A stretch of 64,000 nt of DNA from Arthrobacter alpinus (lineage in GTDB: Bacteria > Actinomycetota > Actinomycetes > Actinomycetales > Micrococcaceae): NCBI RefSeq assembly GCF_001294625.1, contig NZ_CP012677.1, positions 1,488,001 through 1,552,000 on the forward strand, written 5' to 3'. A program made the translations under genes and the position numbers. The notes under the pieces are model-generated. The model saw nothing but the letters and a program-made list of their open reading frames with translations. It was not told where the DNA came from and made no database searches. Below are positions 28,091 to 37,324 of the stretch, in pieces (the stretch's first letter is position 1; each line of letters starts with the position of its first letter).

Positions 28091-28785
28091 CGGCGGCGGC
28101 GCAGCAAAAGATCGGGGAAGGCGCGGTGCAGGCTCAAGGCGATCGCCACGGCGATCAGGCACTTAAGGATGTCCCCAGGCAGGAAGATCGCGTCGGCTGT
28201 GATGGCCGTCCCCAGACCCATGCCCTTGAAAACCAGCCCTGCAATGCCAAAGACGTGAATGACCACCATGCCAGCCAGCGCCGCCCCGAAGAGGGCCACG
28301 GCCTTGACGCGGCGCAGCAAGGCCCAGCGTGCCAGCAGGCCCACTACGGCAACACCAAAGATGAAGCCCACAATGTATCCGGCCGACGGACTGGCAAGAA
28401 CGGCCGGTCCGGCACGGAAGCCGCTGAAGATCGGCAAGCCCACAAGGCCCAGCAAAATGTACAGGCCCACGGCCGCCGTGCCCCGGCCCAAGCCCAGCAC
28501 CAGGCCACACAGGGTGACCACCAGGGTTTGCAAGGTGATGGCTACACCCAGCGGGCCCACGTTCACCCCGGGAACGGCGATGGAGGCGGCCAGAAGTGCG
28601 GCAAAGACGGCAATTAGTGACAGGTCGCCGGCGCTCCACCGCTGGCGGCGCCGTCCTTTACCCGTGCCGGGGGCGCTACCCGCGGATTTGGCCGGGCCCG
28701 GCGTCGTGTCCTGTGCCGTGTCCGTTTCCGTTTGCGGGCCGGAAGGCTGATGTGCGGGGCGTGCGGAGGGTGATGTTGGATTCAT
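28087..28785 (-). CDS. bioY: BioY biotin-binding S-component
   Basis: Membrane substrate-capture subunit for biotin. The start at 28785 gives MNPTSPSARPAHQ with GAAAG about 10 bases upstream; an earlier ATG at 28854 would add 23 residues. After an unusually long polar N-terminus of about 55 residues come six membrane segments with GPLGVAITLQTLVVTLCGL and SPSAGYIVGF, the BioY hallmarks. The product has 232 residues. First gene of the operon; a possible BioQ-type site lies upstream. Confidence 0.92.
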   Translation of the reverse strand: MNPTSPSARPAHQPSGPQTETDTAQDTTPGPAKSAGSAPGTGKGRRRQRWSAGDLSLIAVFAALLAASIAVPGVNVGPLGVAITLQTLVVTLCGLVLGLGRGTAAVGLYILLGLVGLPIFSGFRAGPAVLASPSAGYIVGFIFGVAVVGLLARWALLRRVKAVALFGAALAGMVVIHVFGIAGLVFKGMGLGTAITADAIFLPGDILKCLIAVAIALSLHRAFPDLLLRRRR

Positions 28786-28823
28786 TCTGGCTACTTTCAA
28801 GTGCAAGCGATTTTTGTTGTGCG

Positions 28824-28836
28824 CGAACCTCGTTAG
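28824..28836. promoter_or_regulatory. Candidate BioQ-type operator upstream of bioY
   Basis: CGAACCTCGTTAG fits the GAAC-N3-GTTA core of the corynebacterial BioQ motif (TGAAC-N3-GTTAC, as I recall it) with mismatches only at the two outer bases. It lies 39 bases upstream of the bioY start, between bioY and the divergent ABC-F gene. No bioQ gene is in the window. Confidence 0.3.
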
Positions 28837-28926
28837 ACTGAATAGGTTGTTCAACGTCCATAGCGCCCTTTTTTAGGGCTGCGAACGTTTCGCGGCACTT
28901 ACCCACTTATGTGAAAGGTTACTACG

Positions 28927-30525
28927 TTGATTACGGTCCAAGACCTTGAGTTACGCGCCGGGGCGCGATTGCTCATGGACGAAGTGTCATTTCGGATCGA
29001 CAAGGGTGACAAGATCGGCCTGGTGGGACGTAACGGTGCCGGCAAGACGACGCTGACCCGCGTCCTGGCTGGCGAGGGCCTGCCCGCCGGTGGCAAGGTC
29101 ACCAGCAGCGGCGAGATCGGCTACCTGCCCCAGGACCCCCGCACCCCGGACATGGAGCAGCTGGCCCGCGACAGAATCCTGGCTGCCCGCGACCTGGACA
29201 AGGTCATCACTAAGTTGCGTGCCGCCGAGGAAGACATGGCAAGCGAGGACAACGCCGTTCGTGACAAGGCCATGCGCCGCTACGACCGCCTGGAAAACGA
29301 ATTCCTTGCCGGCGGTGGCTACGCAGCAGAGGCCGAGGCCGCCGCGATCTCCTCCAACCTGGCCCTGCCCGAGCGCATCCTGAACCAGCCGTTGAAGACC
29401 CTTTCCGGTGGCCAGCGCCGCCGTGTGGAACTGGCCCGGATCTTGTTTTCCGGCGCCCAGACCATGCTCCTGGATGAGCCCACCAACCACTTGGATGCCG
29501 ATTCCATCGCCTGGTTGCGTGAATTCCTCAAGAACCACCAGGGCGGGTTGATCGTGATCAGCCACGACACCGAACTGCTTGAAGCCACGGTGAACAAGGT
29601 GTTCCACCTTGACGCCAACCGGGCCACCATTGACCAGTACAACCTGGGGTGGAAGAAGTACCTGGCCCAGCGTGAAACTGATGAGCGAGCCCGACGTCGG
29701 GAACGCGCCAACGCTGAGAAGAAGGCTGGCGTCCTGATGGACCAGGCCAATAAGATGCGCGCCAAGGCCACCAAGGCCGTGGCCGCGCAGAACATGGCAA
29801 AGCGGGCCGAGCGCCTGTTGGCCGGGCTTGAGGACGTCCGTGCGCAGGACAAGGTGGCCGCCTTGCGCTTCCCGGACCCCTCACCCTGTGGCAAAACGCC
29901 GCTGATGGCCGAGGGCTTGAGCAAGTCCTATGGCTCGCTGGAGATCTTCACCGACGTCAGCCTGGCGATCGACCGCGGCTCCAAGGTGGTCATCCTGGGC
30001 CTCAACGGTGCCGGAAAAACAACCTTGCTGCGTATGTTGGCCGGAGTGGCCAAGCCGGACACAGGTGAGATCATCCACGGCCACGGCCTGAAGGTGGGCT
30101 ACTACGCCCAGGAGCACGACACCTTGGACGTTACCCGTACGGTCCTGGAGAACATGCGTGCCTCCGCGGGGAACATGAACGACGCCGAGGTGCGCGGAAT
30201 CCTCGGTTCCTTCCTGTTCTCAGGCGACGATGTCAACAAGCCTGCCGGAGTCCTCTCCGGTGGTGAGAAGACCCGCCTAGCGCTGGCCACGATTGTTGCC
30301 TCATCAGCAAACGTGCTGCTGCTCGATGAGCCCACCAACAACCTTGACCCTGCCAGCCGCGCCGAGATTCTGGGGGCCCTGAAGAACTACAGCGGCGCCG
30401 TTGTATTGGTCAGCCACGACGAGGGTGCCGTGGAAGCCCTGGATCCCGAGCGCGTGGTCCTGCTGCCCGACGGCGATGAGGATCTCTGGAATCCTGACTA
30501 CCTGGACCTGATCACCCTGGCCTAG
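28927..30525 (+). CDS. ABC-F family ATPase (ribosome-associated)
   Basis: Soluble protein of two fused ABC domains with no membrane segment, typical of ABC-F proteins acting at the ribosome (energy-sensing throttle or antibiotic-protection relatives). The first domain has GRNGAGKTTLTRVLAG and LSGGQRRRVELARIL; the second has GLNGAGKTTLLRMLAG and LSGGEKTRLALATIV. A charged linker around residues 240-300 joins them. The start is a TTG at 28927, since MITVQDLELRAGARLLM matches family N-termini. Length 532 residues. Whether it is EttA-like or resistance-related cannot be decided. Confidence 0.92.
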   Translation: MITVQDLELRAGARLLMDEVSFRIDKGDKIGLVGRNGAGKTTLTRVLAGEGLPAGGKVTSSGEIGYLPQDPRTPDMEQLARDRILAARDLDKVITKLRAAEEDMASEDNAVRDKAMRRYDRLENEFLAGGGYAAEAEAAAISSNLALPERILNQPLKTLSGGQRRRVELARILFSGAQTMLLDEPTNHLDADSIAWLREFLKNHQGGLIVISHDTELLEATVNKVFHLDANRATIDQYNLGWKKYLAQRETDERARRRERANAEKKAGVLMDQANKMRAKATKAVAAQNMAKRAERLLAGLEDVRAQDKVAALRFPDPSPCGKTPLMAEGLSKSYGSLEIFTDVSLAIDRGSKVVILGLNGAGKTTLLRMLAGVAKPDTGEIIHGHGLKVGYYAQEHDTLDVTRTVLENMRASAGNMNDAEVRGILGSFLFSGDDVNKPAGVLSGGEKTRLALATIVASSANVLLLDEPTNNLDPASRAEILGALKNYSGAVVLVSHDEGAVEALDPERVVLLPDGDEDLWNPDYLDLITLA

Positions 30526-30547
30526 GTCCTGGCAAGGACTTGTCCCG

Positions 30548-30618
30548 GCACTCTTTAGCGAACGGCACTCTTTAGCGAACGGCACCCTTAAGCGCACGGC
30601 AGGCTTTAGCGCACGGCA
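30548..30618. repeat. 17-bp tandem repeat, four units plus a partial
   Basis: Units at 30548-30564 and 30565-30581 are identical (GCACTCTTTAGCGAACG); 30582-30598 and 30599-30615 are diverged copies, and GCA follows. The array covers the ybaK-like stop codon and its last codons, so the gene's 3' end is part of the repeat. Confidence 0.85.
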
Positions 30619-31097
30619 GTAGGAACTGCGCCGGTGGCCACCAAGAGCTCCTCGTAGGTCAGGGAGAGCATCGCCTGGTGGCTACCCGCGCCGGCCCACA
30701 GCAACGGATACTGCGCCAGCTCGGTATCCAAAAACGTTTTGATGTGCGCAGTGTGCCCCAAAGGAGCAACCCCGCCGACGGGCTGACCGGCGTATTCCAG
30801 CACGAAGTCCGGCATGGCTCGGCTGATCTTGGGCAGGCCATGCTCCTTGGCGAGCAGCTTCACATTAACCTTGGCGGCACCGCTGGCGAGAATCAGCAAG
30901 GGCTCACCGCCGCATTCAAAGATCAAGCTGTTAGCGATGGCACCCACCTCGCAGCCCAGCACGGCCGCGGCCGTGGCTGCCGTGGCGGCCGAGCCGTCAA
31001 CGACAATGACGGTGTCAGGCAGCCCAGCCGCCAAAAGAGCACGCCGCACATTTTCTACAACAGGGTCGATAGTGTCTTTGTTTGGTTCAGTGCTCAC
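30606..31097 (-). CDS. YbaK/EbsC-family aminoacyl-tRNA deacylase
   Basis: YbaK-family proteins hydrolyse mischarged aminoacyl-tRNA (for example Cys-tRNA-Pro). The 163-residue protein has the single-domain fold with NSLIFECGGEPLLILASG, an internal lysine in AAKVNVKLLAKEHG, and GYPVGG-like GQPVGGVAPLGH, the conserved substrate-pocket loop. It is last in a minus-strand group after SURF1, 83 bases downstream. Its final codons and stop fall inside a 17-bp tandem repeat. tRNA substrate not predictable. Confidence 0.88.
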   Translation of the reverse strand: MSTEPNKDTIDPVVENVRRALLAAGLPDTVIVVDGSAATAATAAAVLGCEVGAIANSLIFECGGEPLLILASGAAKVNVKLLAKEHGLPKISRAMPDFVLEYAGQPVGGVAPLGHTAHIKTFLDTELAQYPLLWAGAGSHQAMLSLTYEELLVATGAVPTAVR

Positions 31098-31180
31098 AGG
31101 GCCAAGTCTATGACGAAACTCACGCCGCTAGAGGTGCTGCAGCGGACGCCAGCCAGGTCTGCGGATCAACCTGACCGGCG

Positions 31181-32074
31181 CTAGAATCCTTGTGAGTCAA
31201 GGAGTGCGTCTTCTTCCTCTTCGGCGGTGGGCTTGGTCCCCGCCTTGCGGACCTTTTTCATCTGGCGTGGTTGGAAGGCCGAACCGCGTCCGTAGACCTC
31301 CTCGACGGGAACCCCTGATTCGGCGGCCTCCATGGCGTCATAATCGTCATTGCGGCGCTGCATGCGTGCAGCATACCCAAAGCCCACAAACGCCAGCACC
31401 CCAAAACAGATCCACTGCATGGCGTAGCTGAGGTGCGAACCTTCATCGATCGAGGGCGCCGGGAAGGAGACGGGGATGCTCGCTGCCGCGGGCGACTCGC
31501 TGGCCAACTGGGCGTAGGCGCCGGTCTTGATGGCGTAGGGAAGTTGTGCCGCGTAGTCGTTGAGCTCTATGGAGGCGAGCTGGCCGTCGGGGGCGCCCCT
31601 GTCAAGTTTGGGCTCCGGCGGTTTCAGCCTGCCCACCACTGTGACAATCCCTGCTTCGGGTTGCGGCACCACGTCGGGGTGCCCGGGAACTTTGTAGCCG
31701 ATGGGAAGCCAGCCGCGGTCGACGATGACAGTGTCGCCATTCTCCAGCTTCAGGGGTACCAGAACCTCATAGCCTGGGGTTCCGTTCAAGGGGCGGTTGC
31801 GCACCACCCGCTCATCAGCACTCACGTAGCTGCCCTTGAGCGTGACCTGCGTCCATTCCTTGGTGGGGTCAAGGTGGTCAAAATTCGCTGATACGGTGTC
31901 ATAGTCAACAGGCGTCCCTGAATAGTTTGCGGTGATCTTGGCAATGTTAGCCACCACGTCGTTGCGCCGACTCATCTGCCAGTTGCCCAAAGCCACGCAA
32001 GCAATGGCAAATACCAGAGCCATGGCGAAGTAGCCAGCCCATTTGCCGGAAAACAGGAACTTGTAGGTCTTCAT
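31181..32074 (-). CDS. SURF1-family cytochrome oxidase assembly protein
   Basis: SURF1 proteins help insert heme a into cytochrome c oxidase. The 297-residue protein has one membrane helix near the N-terminus (residues about 12-30) followed by the LGNWQMSRR signature, a periplasmic domain with RPLNGTPGYEVLVPL and VDRGWLP, and a second helix near residue 220. A charged Glu/Asp-rich cytoplasmic tail follows. It lies four bases after a small zinc-binding-like gene, in an operon with DUF3099. It fits with ctaA and ctaB elsewhere in the window. Confidence 0.92.
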   Translation of the reverse strand: MKTYKFLFSGKWAGYFAMALVFAIACVALGNWQMSRRNDVVANIAKITANYSGTPVDYDTVSANFDHLDPTKEWTQVTLKGSYVSADERVVRNRPLNGTPGYEVLVPLKLENGDTVIVDRGWLPIGYKVPGHPDVVPQPEAGIVTVVGRLKPPEPKLDRGAPDGQLASIELNDYAAQLPYAIKTGAYAQLASESPAAASIPVSFPAPSIDEGSHLSYAMQWICFGVLAFVGFGYAARMQRRNDDYDAMEAAESGVPVEEVYGRGSAFQPRQMKKVRKAGTKPTAEEEEDALLDSQGF

Positions 32075-32078
32075 GAAT

Positions 32079-32330
32079 TTAAGCGGATTCCTCGGGTGTC
32101 AACGGCAATGTTTCCTTCCACAAGGAACGGCTTTGCAAATAGTCTTCCAGCCAAGCTGCGTGCTCGTCGCAGGCCAACCAGATTTTGCGGCGTTCGGGTG
32201 TGTGGATTCTGGGATTGTTCCACAACAGCTGAGTTGTGGCTTCGTCGCGGCAGCCCTTGCGAGAGCACATGACCTCAGCGGCGGTCCGCTCCGGCGGTTG
32301 CCCAGGATCAAGCATGTCGAAGATATTCAC
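32079..32330 (-). CDS. Small conserved hypothetical protein with possible metal-binding Cys/His
   Basis: An 83-residue soluble protein that I do not recognise by name. MCSRKGC (Cys-x4-Cys) around residues 22-27 and ACDEH (Cys-x2-His) around 53-57 could form a zinc site. It is sandwiched with 3- and 4-base gaps between the DUF3099 membrane protein and SURF1, so it is almost certainly real and co-translated with them. A role in cytochrome oxidase assembly is suggested only by position. Confidence 0.8.
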   Translation of the reverse strand: MNIFDMLDPGQPPERTAAEVMCSRKGCRDEATTQLLWNNPRIHTPERRKIWLACDEHAAWLEDYLQSRSLWKETLPLTPEESA

Positions 32331-32333
32331 GTC

Positions 32334-33680
<1,347 letters not shown>

Positions 33681-33831
33681 GGCCTTTCCTCTCGCTGTGA
33701 GGCACTGCCCTTACAGCCAGTAGTGGCGGGCGTGAACAACAAGCCCGGATACACTGCGAAGAAGAAAAAAAGACGATTGGTTGGCAGCGCCAGCGCGCCA
33801 ACCCCACAACACAGTTATGTAAGGACCATTT

Positions 33832-34572
33832 ATGGGAAAGCTTGACGGAAAGACAGCGATTGTCACGGGATCATCCCGGGGAGTCGGCGCCGACGTGGCC
33901 AAGTTCGTGGCCGCCGAAGGTGCCGCCGTAGTGGTCAACTACCGCCAGAAGGCGCCGCGCGCCAACAAGGTGGTGGCCCAGATCACCGAAGCGGGCGGCC
34001 GCGCTGTGGCCGTTGGGGCTGACCTGACCACCAAGGAAGGCGTCCACGCACTGGTCAGTGCCGCTATGGAGAACTTCGGTTCCCTTGACCTGCTGGTGCT
34101 CAACGCCTCAGGCGGCATGGAAAGCGGCATGGCGCAGGATTACGCCCTGCAGCTGAACCGCGACGCCCAGATCAACCTGCTCAACGCCGCCATGCCGCTT
34201 ATGAAGCCAGGATCGCGCGTGGTGTTCGTCACCAGCCACCAGGCCCACTTCATTGAAACCGTTCCCACTATGGACGAGTACGTTCCGGTGGCCAAGAGCA
34301 AGCGTGCAGGTGAGGACGCCTTGCGCGCCTTGATCCCCAACCTTGCCGACGAGGACATCTCCCTTGTGGTGGTTTCCGGGGACATGATCGAGGGCACCGT
34401 CACGGCAACCCTGCTGGACCGTGCTAACCCGGGGGCCATTGAGGCCCGCCGCGCCGAGGCGGGCCGCTTGTATACCGTGGCCGAGTTCGCCGCGGAGATC
34501 GCCAAGATGGCGACGGCAGAAGTTGAGAGCGGCCACACCGAATACGTTGGCGGAGCCGACTACTTCAAATAG
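33832..34572 (+). CDS. SDR-family oxidoreductase with atypical Y-x4-K
   Basis: A 246-residue short-chain dehydrogenase-like protein. The cofactor motif GSSRGVGAD is normal, but the catalytic region reads EYVPVAKSKRAG, Tyr150-x4-Lys155 instead of Tyr-x3-Lys, and the usual active-site Ser is in VTSHQAH. Activity may be altered, or the next Lys157 may serve. It is separated from fabG by 151 bases and ends seven bases before a perfect palindrome. It occupies the position of inhA in mycobacteria but is not an InhA-type enoyl reductase. Substrate unknown. Confidence 0.85.
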   Translation: MGKLDGKTAIVTGSSRGVGADVAKFVAAEGAAVVVNYRQKAPRANKVVAQITEAGGRAVAVGADLTTKEGVHALVSAAMENFGSLDLLVLNASGGMESGMAQDYALQLNRDAQINLLNAAMPLMKPGSRVVFVTSHQAHFIETVPTMDEYVPVAKSKRAGEDALRALIPNLADEDISLVVVSGDMIEGTVTATLLDRANPGAIEARRAEAGRLYTVAEFAAEIAKMATAEVESGHTEYVGGADYFK

Positions 34573-34575
34573 CTG

Positions 34576-34638
34576 GGATCTCGACAGGTTCGAACCCCCG
34601 GGGGTTCGAACCCCCGGGGGTTCGAACCTGTCGAGACC
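34576..34638. repeat. Perfect 58-bp palindrome (repeat copy 3), bidirectional terminator
   Basis: Bases 34579-34636 are exactly equal to their own reverse complement. The arms are TCTCGACAGGTTCGAACC followed by nested CCCGGG blocks. It fills the whole gap between the converging SDR (stop at 34572) and serB (stop at 34638). It could form a long hairpin in either transcript or a cruciform in DNA. The outer arm matches the dispersed repeats at 5285 and 15828. Confidence 0.9.
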
Positions 34639-35534
34639 TAGATGCCAGCCAAGGCCAGAGCTACATCCAGGTTGGGCAGGTTGATTTGGGCGTCGGCTGC
34701 CGCCCGCACAGCAGGCTTGGCGTTGAACGCCACACCCAGTGCCGCAGCGGCCATCATGTCAAGGTCGTTGGCGCCGTCGCCGATGGCCATGGTGGCGCCG
34801 ACGTCGATGCCCGCCTCCGCACTCCAAGTGCGCAGCACCCGGGCCTTCGTCGCACGGTCCACCACGTCGCCGCAGACCTTGCCGGTCAGGTGTCCGTCCA
34901 CAATTTCCAAGTCGTTCGCCAGGGCAAAGTCAAGGCCCAAGCGGGCGGCCAGCGGGGCGAGGATCTGGGAGAACCCCCCGGACACTGCTGCCACTGTGTG
35001 CCCGGAGGCCTTGGCCCGGGCGACCAGCCTTTCAGCGCCCACCGAGAGCCGAATACTGGCCTCTACCTCCGCCAGTACGGATTCTGGCAGCCCGGCAAGC
35101 GTGGATACGCGGTGGTGCAGGCTTTGGGCGAAGTCCATTTCACCGCGCATGGCGGCCTCCGTCACCTCCGCAACTTCGGCTTCTTTTCCGGCGTGCGCGG
35201 CCAAAAGTTCAATGACCTCCTGCTGGATCAAGGTTGAATCCACGTCCATGATGATGAACTTGCGGGCCGCGTGGTGCAGGGAGTCCGGCACGACGGCGAT
35301 ATCAAGGTTCTCAAGCACGGCGTCGGCCAGGGCAGTACGCAGCCGGGAGACGGCGTCGTGCTCGTCATCACCGGCCATCTCAAGGCTGAAGGTGACGGCG
35401 TCGAAGCCCGGATGTTGCGCGCTGGATTCAGCAAGGACGGTGGCCCCGTTCGCGGTGAACAGTGCGCGAATCACTGCCAGGGATTCTTGGGGGAGCGTTT
35501 GGCCATAGCTGACGGCGGTACATGAGGAGGGCAT
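34638..35534 (-). CDS. serB: Phosphoserine phosphatase SerB
   Basis: HAD-superfamily phosphatase producing L-serine from phosphoserine. The catalytic DVDSTLIQQEVIELLA is near residue 97, followed by the SerB-specific MRGEMDFAQSL, VSGGFSQI (motif II) and AIGDGANDLDMMAAA (motif III). The N-terminal 90 residues form the ACT-like regulatory part seen in actinobacterial SerB. Length 298. It converges on the SDR gene across the palindrome. Confidence 0.95.
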   Translation of the reverse strand: MPSSCTAVSYGQTLPQESLAVIRALFTANGATVLAESSAQHPGFDAVTFSLEMAGDDEHDAVSRLRTALADAVLENLDIAVVPDSLHHAARKFIIMDVDSTLIQQEVIELLAAHAGKEAEVAEVTEAAMRGEMDFAQSLHHRVSTLAGLPESVLAEVEASIRLSVGAERLVARAKASGHTVAAVSGGFSQILAPLAARLGLDFALANDLEIVDGHLTGKVCGDVVDRATKARVLRTWSAEAGIDVGATMAIGDGANDLDMMAAAALGVAFNAKPAVRAAADAQINLPNLDVALALAGI

Positions 35535-35629
35535 GGATCGATTCTAGCGAAACCGGGCGACAAAAAATCCCCGCTGGCTGACGGTGCACAGTTCGCGGCA
35601 CCGGCCCGCGTGCCCTAGGCTCAATGGTT

Positions 35630-36415
35630 ATGAGTGAAGTTCTGGGTTTGGCCGGTGTCAGCGTGGTCCGCGGCACCAAAACACTGTTGGACAACGTCGA
35701 CTGGCGCGTCGCCGAGGGGGAGCGTTGGGTCATTCTTGGCCCCAACGGTGCCGGGAAGAGCACCTTGTTGCAGATCGCCGGGGCACGCATGCACCCTACG
35801 CGTGGGGTTGCAGGCATCCTAGACGAGGTGCTGGGTGCTGTTGACGTCTTTGAATTGCGTCCCCGCATTGGGCTGGCATCGGCCAGCCTGGCCAGCCAGA
35901 TCCCGCAGCATGAGAAAGTGCTCAACGTGGTGGTGACTGCCTCCTACGGCGTGACCGGGCGCTGGCGTGAAGCCTACGACCGCGACGACGAACGCCGGGC
36001 CTTCCGCCTCTTGGAGGACTGGGGCATGTCAACTTTCCTGAACCGCCCGTTTGCGTCCCTGAGCGAAGGGGAGCGCAAACGTGTCCAGATTGCCCGCGCG
36101 CTGATGAGTGATCCCGAGTTGCTTCTCCTTGATGAGCCCGGTTCAGGGCTTGACCTGGCCGGGCGTGAGGACCTGGTACGGCGCCTGAGCGAACTGGCGG
36201 CCGACCCCCTGGCGCCGAGCACGGTGCTTGTCACCCACCACCTTGAAGAGGTTCCCCCCGGCTTCACCCACGCCCTACTGTTGCGCGAGGGTGCCGTGGT
36301 GGCGCAGGGCCCCATCAACGAGGTCCTGACGCAGGAACATCTCAGCGCAACTTTTGGCCTGCCGTTGCAGGTCACCAACATCAAGGGCCGTTTCGCCGCC
36401 ACCGCCCTCCACTAG
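35630..36415 (+). CDS. Orphan ABC transporter ATP-binding protein
   Basis: A 261-residue ABC ATPase with Walker A GPNGAGKSTLLQIAG, a signature reading LSEGERKRVQIARAL (Glu in place of the usual second Gly), and Walker B LLLLDEPGSGLDL. No permease lies nearby. It starts at 35630 (MSEVLGLAG), or two codons earlier at 35624. It diverges from serB and precedes a SpoU methyltransferase by 69 bases. Similar stand-alone ATPases occur beside serB in related genomes, as I recall; partner and substrate are unknown. Confidence 0.85.
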   Translation: MSEVLGLAGVSVVRGTKTLLDNVDWRVAEGERWVILGPNGAGKSTLLQIAGARMHPTRGVAGILDEVLGAVDVFELRPRIGLASASLASQIPQHEKVLNVVVTASYGVTGRWREAYDRDDERRAFRLLEDWGMSTFLNRPFASLSEGERKRVQIARALMSDPELLLLDEPGSGLDLAGREDLVRRLSELAADPLAPSTVLVTHHLEEVPPGFTHALLLREGAVVAQGPINEVLTQEHLSATFGLPLQVTNIKGRFAATALH

Positions 36416-36484
36416 GCAGGTGGACCGTACCGTCCTTCCCGGCCTTGTGGAACATTTTTCCATGATTGAGAAACTGGTTTCCGC

Positions 36485-37282
36485 ATGATCATTCACCTCA
36501 CCGATCCCACCGATCCGCGCGTCAGGGACTACACATCGCTGACAGATGTCCAGTTGCGCAAGGTCAGGGAGCCTGCCGAGGGCATCTACATCGCCGAAAG
36601 TTCGCGCGTCATGCGCCGCGCCCTCGGGGCAGGGCACAAGCCGCGTTCCTTCTTCATGGCGGAAAGATGGCTTCCGGACTATTCCGACATTTTTGCCGCA
36701 CACCCCGACGTTCCCGTGTTCGTGGGGCCGGCACAGGTGTTGGAGGATGTCACCGGCTTCCACCTGCACCGTGGTGCCTTGGCCGCCATGCAGAGGCCGG
36801 AGCCGCTCGATATCGCCACCATGCTCGCAGGCTCCCGGCGGGTGGCGGTCCTTGAGGACATCGTGGACCACACCAATGTTGGCGCCATCTTCCGGTCCGC
36901 GGCGGCCCTGGGCGTTGACGCCGTCCTGGTGAGCCCGCGCTGCGGCGACCCCTTGTACCGCCGCAGCATCCGGGTGAGTATGGGTACGGTGTTCCAGGTT
37001 CCGTGGGCCAGATTGCCCGAATGGCCCGAGGGCATGGCCCTGCTGGAGGAGGCCGGATTTACGACGGCGGCTCTTGCCTTTGAGCCCGACTCGCTCACCA
37101 TCACTGAACTTGCCGCCCGCAAAGATGAGAAACTGGCGTTGATTCTGGGCACGGAAGGCGAGGGCCTGGCCGAGGCCACCCTGGCCCGGGCCGACTTCTC
37201 CGTCATGATCCCCATGTTCGCGGGGGTGGACTCACTAAATGTGGCGGCCGCCAGTGCCGTGGCATTCTTTGCCACCAAATAG
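36485..37282 (+). CDS. SpoU/TrmH-family RNA 2'-O-methyltransferase
   Basis: SPOUT-class methyltransferase acting on rRNA or tRNA ribose. The 265-residue protein has a substrate-binding N-terminal domain and the knotted catalytic domain with motif I DHTNVGAIFRSAAALG, motif II LILGTEGEGL and motif III VMIPMFAGVDSLNVAAASAV, all intact. It starts at the ATG at 36485 with no strong ribosome-binding site. Target base unknown. Confidence 0.9.
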   Translation: MIIHLTDPTDPRVRDYTSLTDVQLRKVREPAEGIYIAESSRVMRRALGAGHKPRSFFMAERWLPDYSDIFAAHPDVPVFVGPAQVLEDVTGFHLHRGALAAMQRPEPLDIATMLAGSRRVAVLEDIVDHTNVGAIFRSAAALGVDAVLVSPRCGDPLYRRSIRVSMGTVFQVPWARLPEWPEGMALLEEAGFTTAALAFEPDSLTITELAARKDEKLALILGTEGEGLAEATLARADFSVMIPMFAGVDSLNVAAASAVAFFATK

Positions 37283-37324
37283 AGAGACCAGCGCCCTTGC
37301 GGCACGGTGGAGTAGGCTGAAACC

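Noticed and set aside
27371..28162. Longer BioM from the ATG at 28162
   Set aside because: The extra 24 residues are encoded within bioY, are Arg/Pro-rich and unlike the ATPase family; a TTG overlapping the bioY stop is preferred.
33832..34572. Assignment of the second SDR as InhA
   Set aside because: It has a FabG-like GSSRGVG motif and a Tyr-x4-Lys site and lacks InhA-type enoyl reductase features, despite the equivalent position after fabG.
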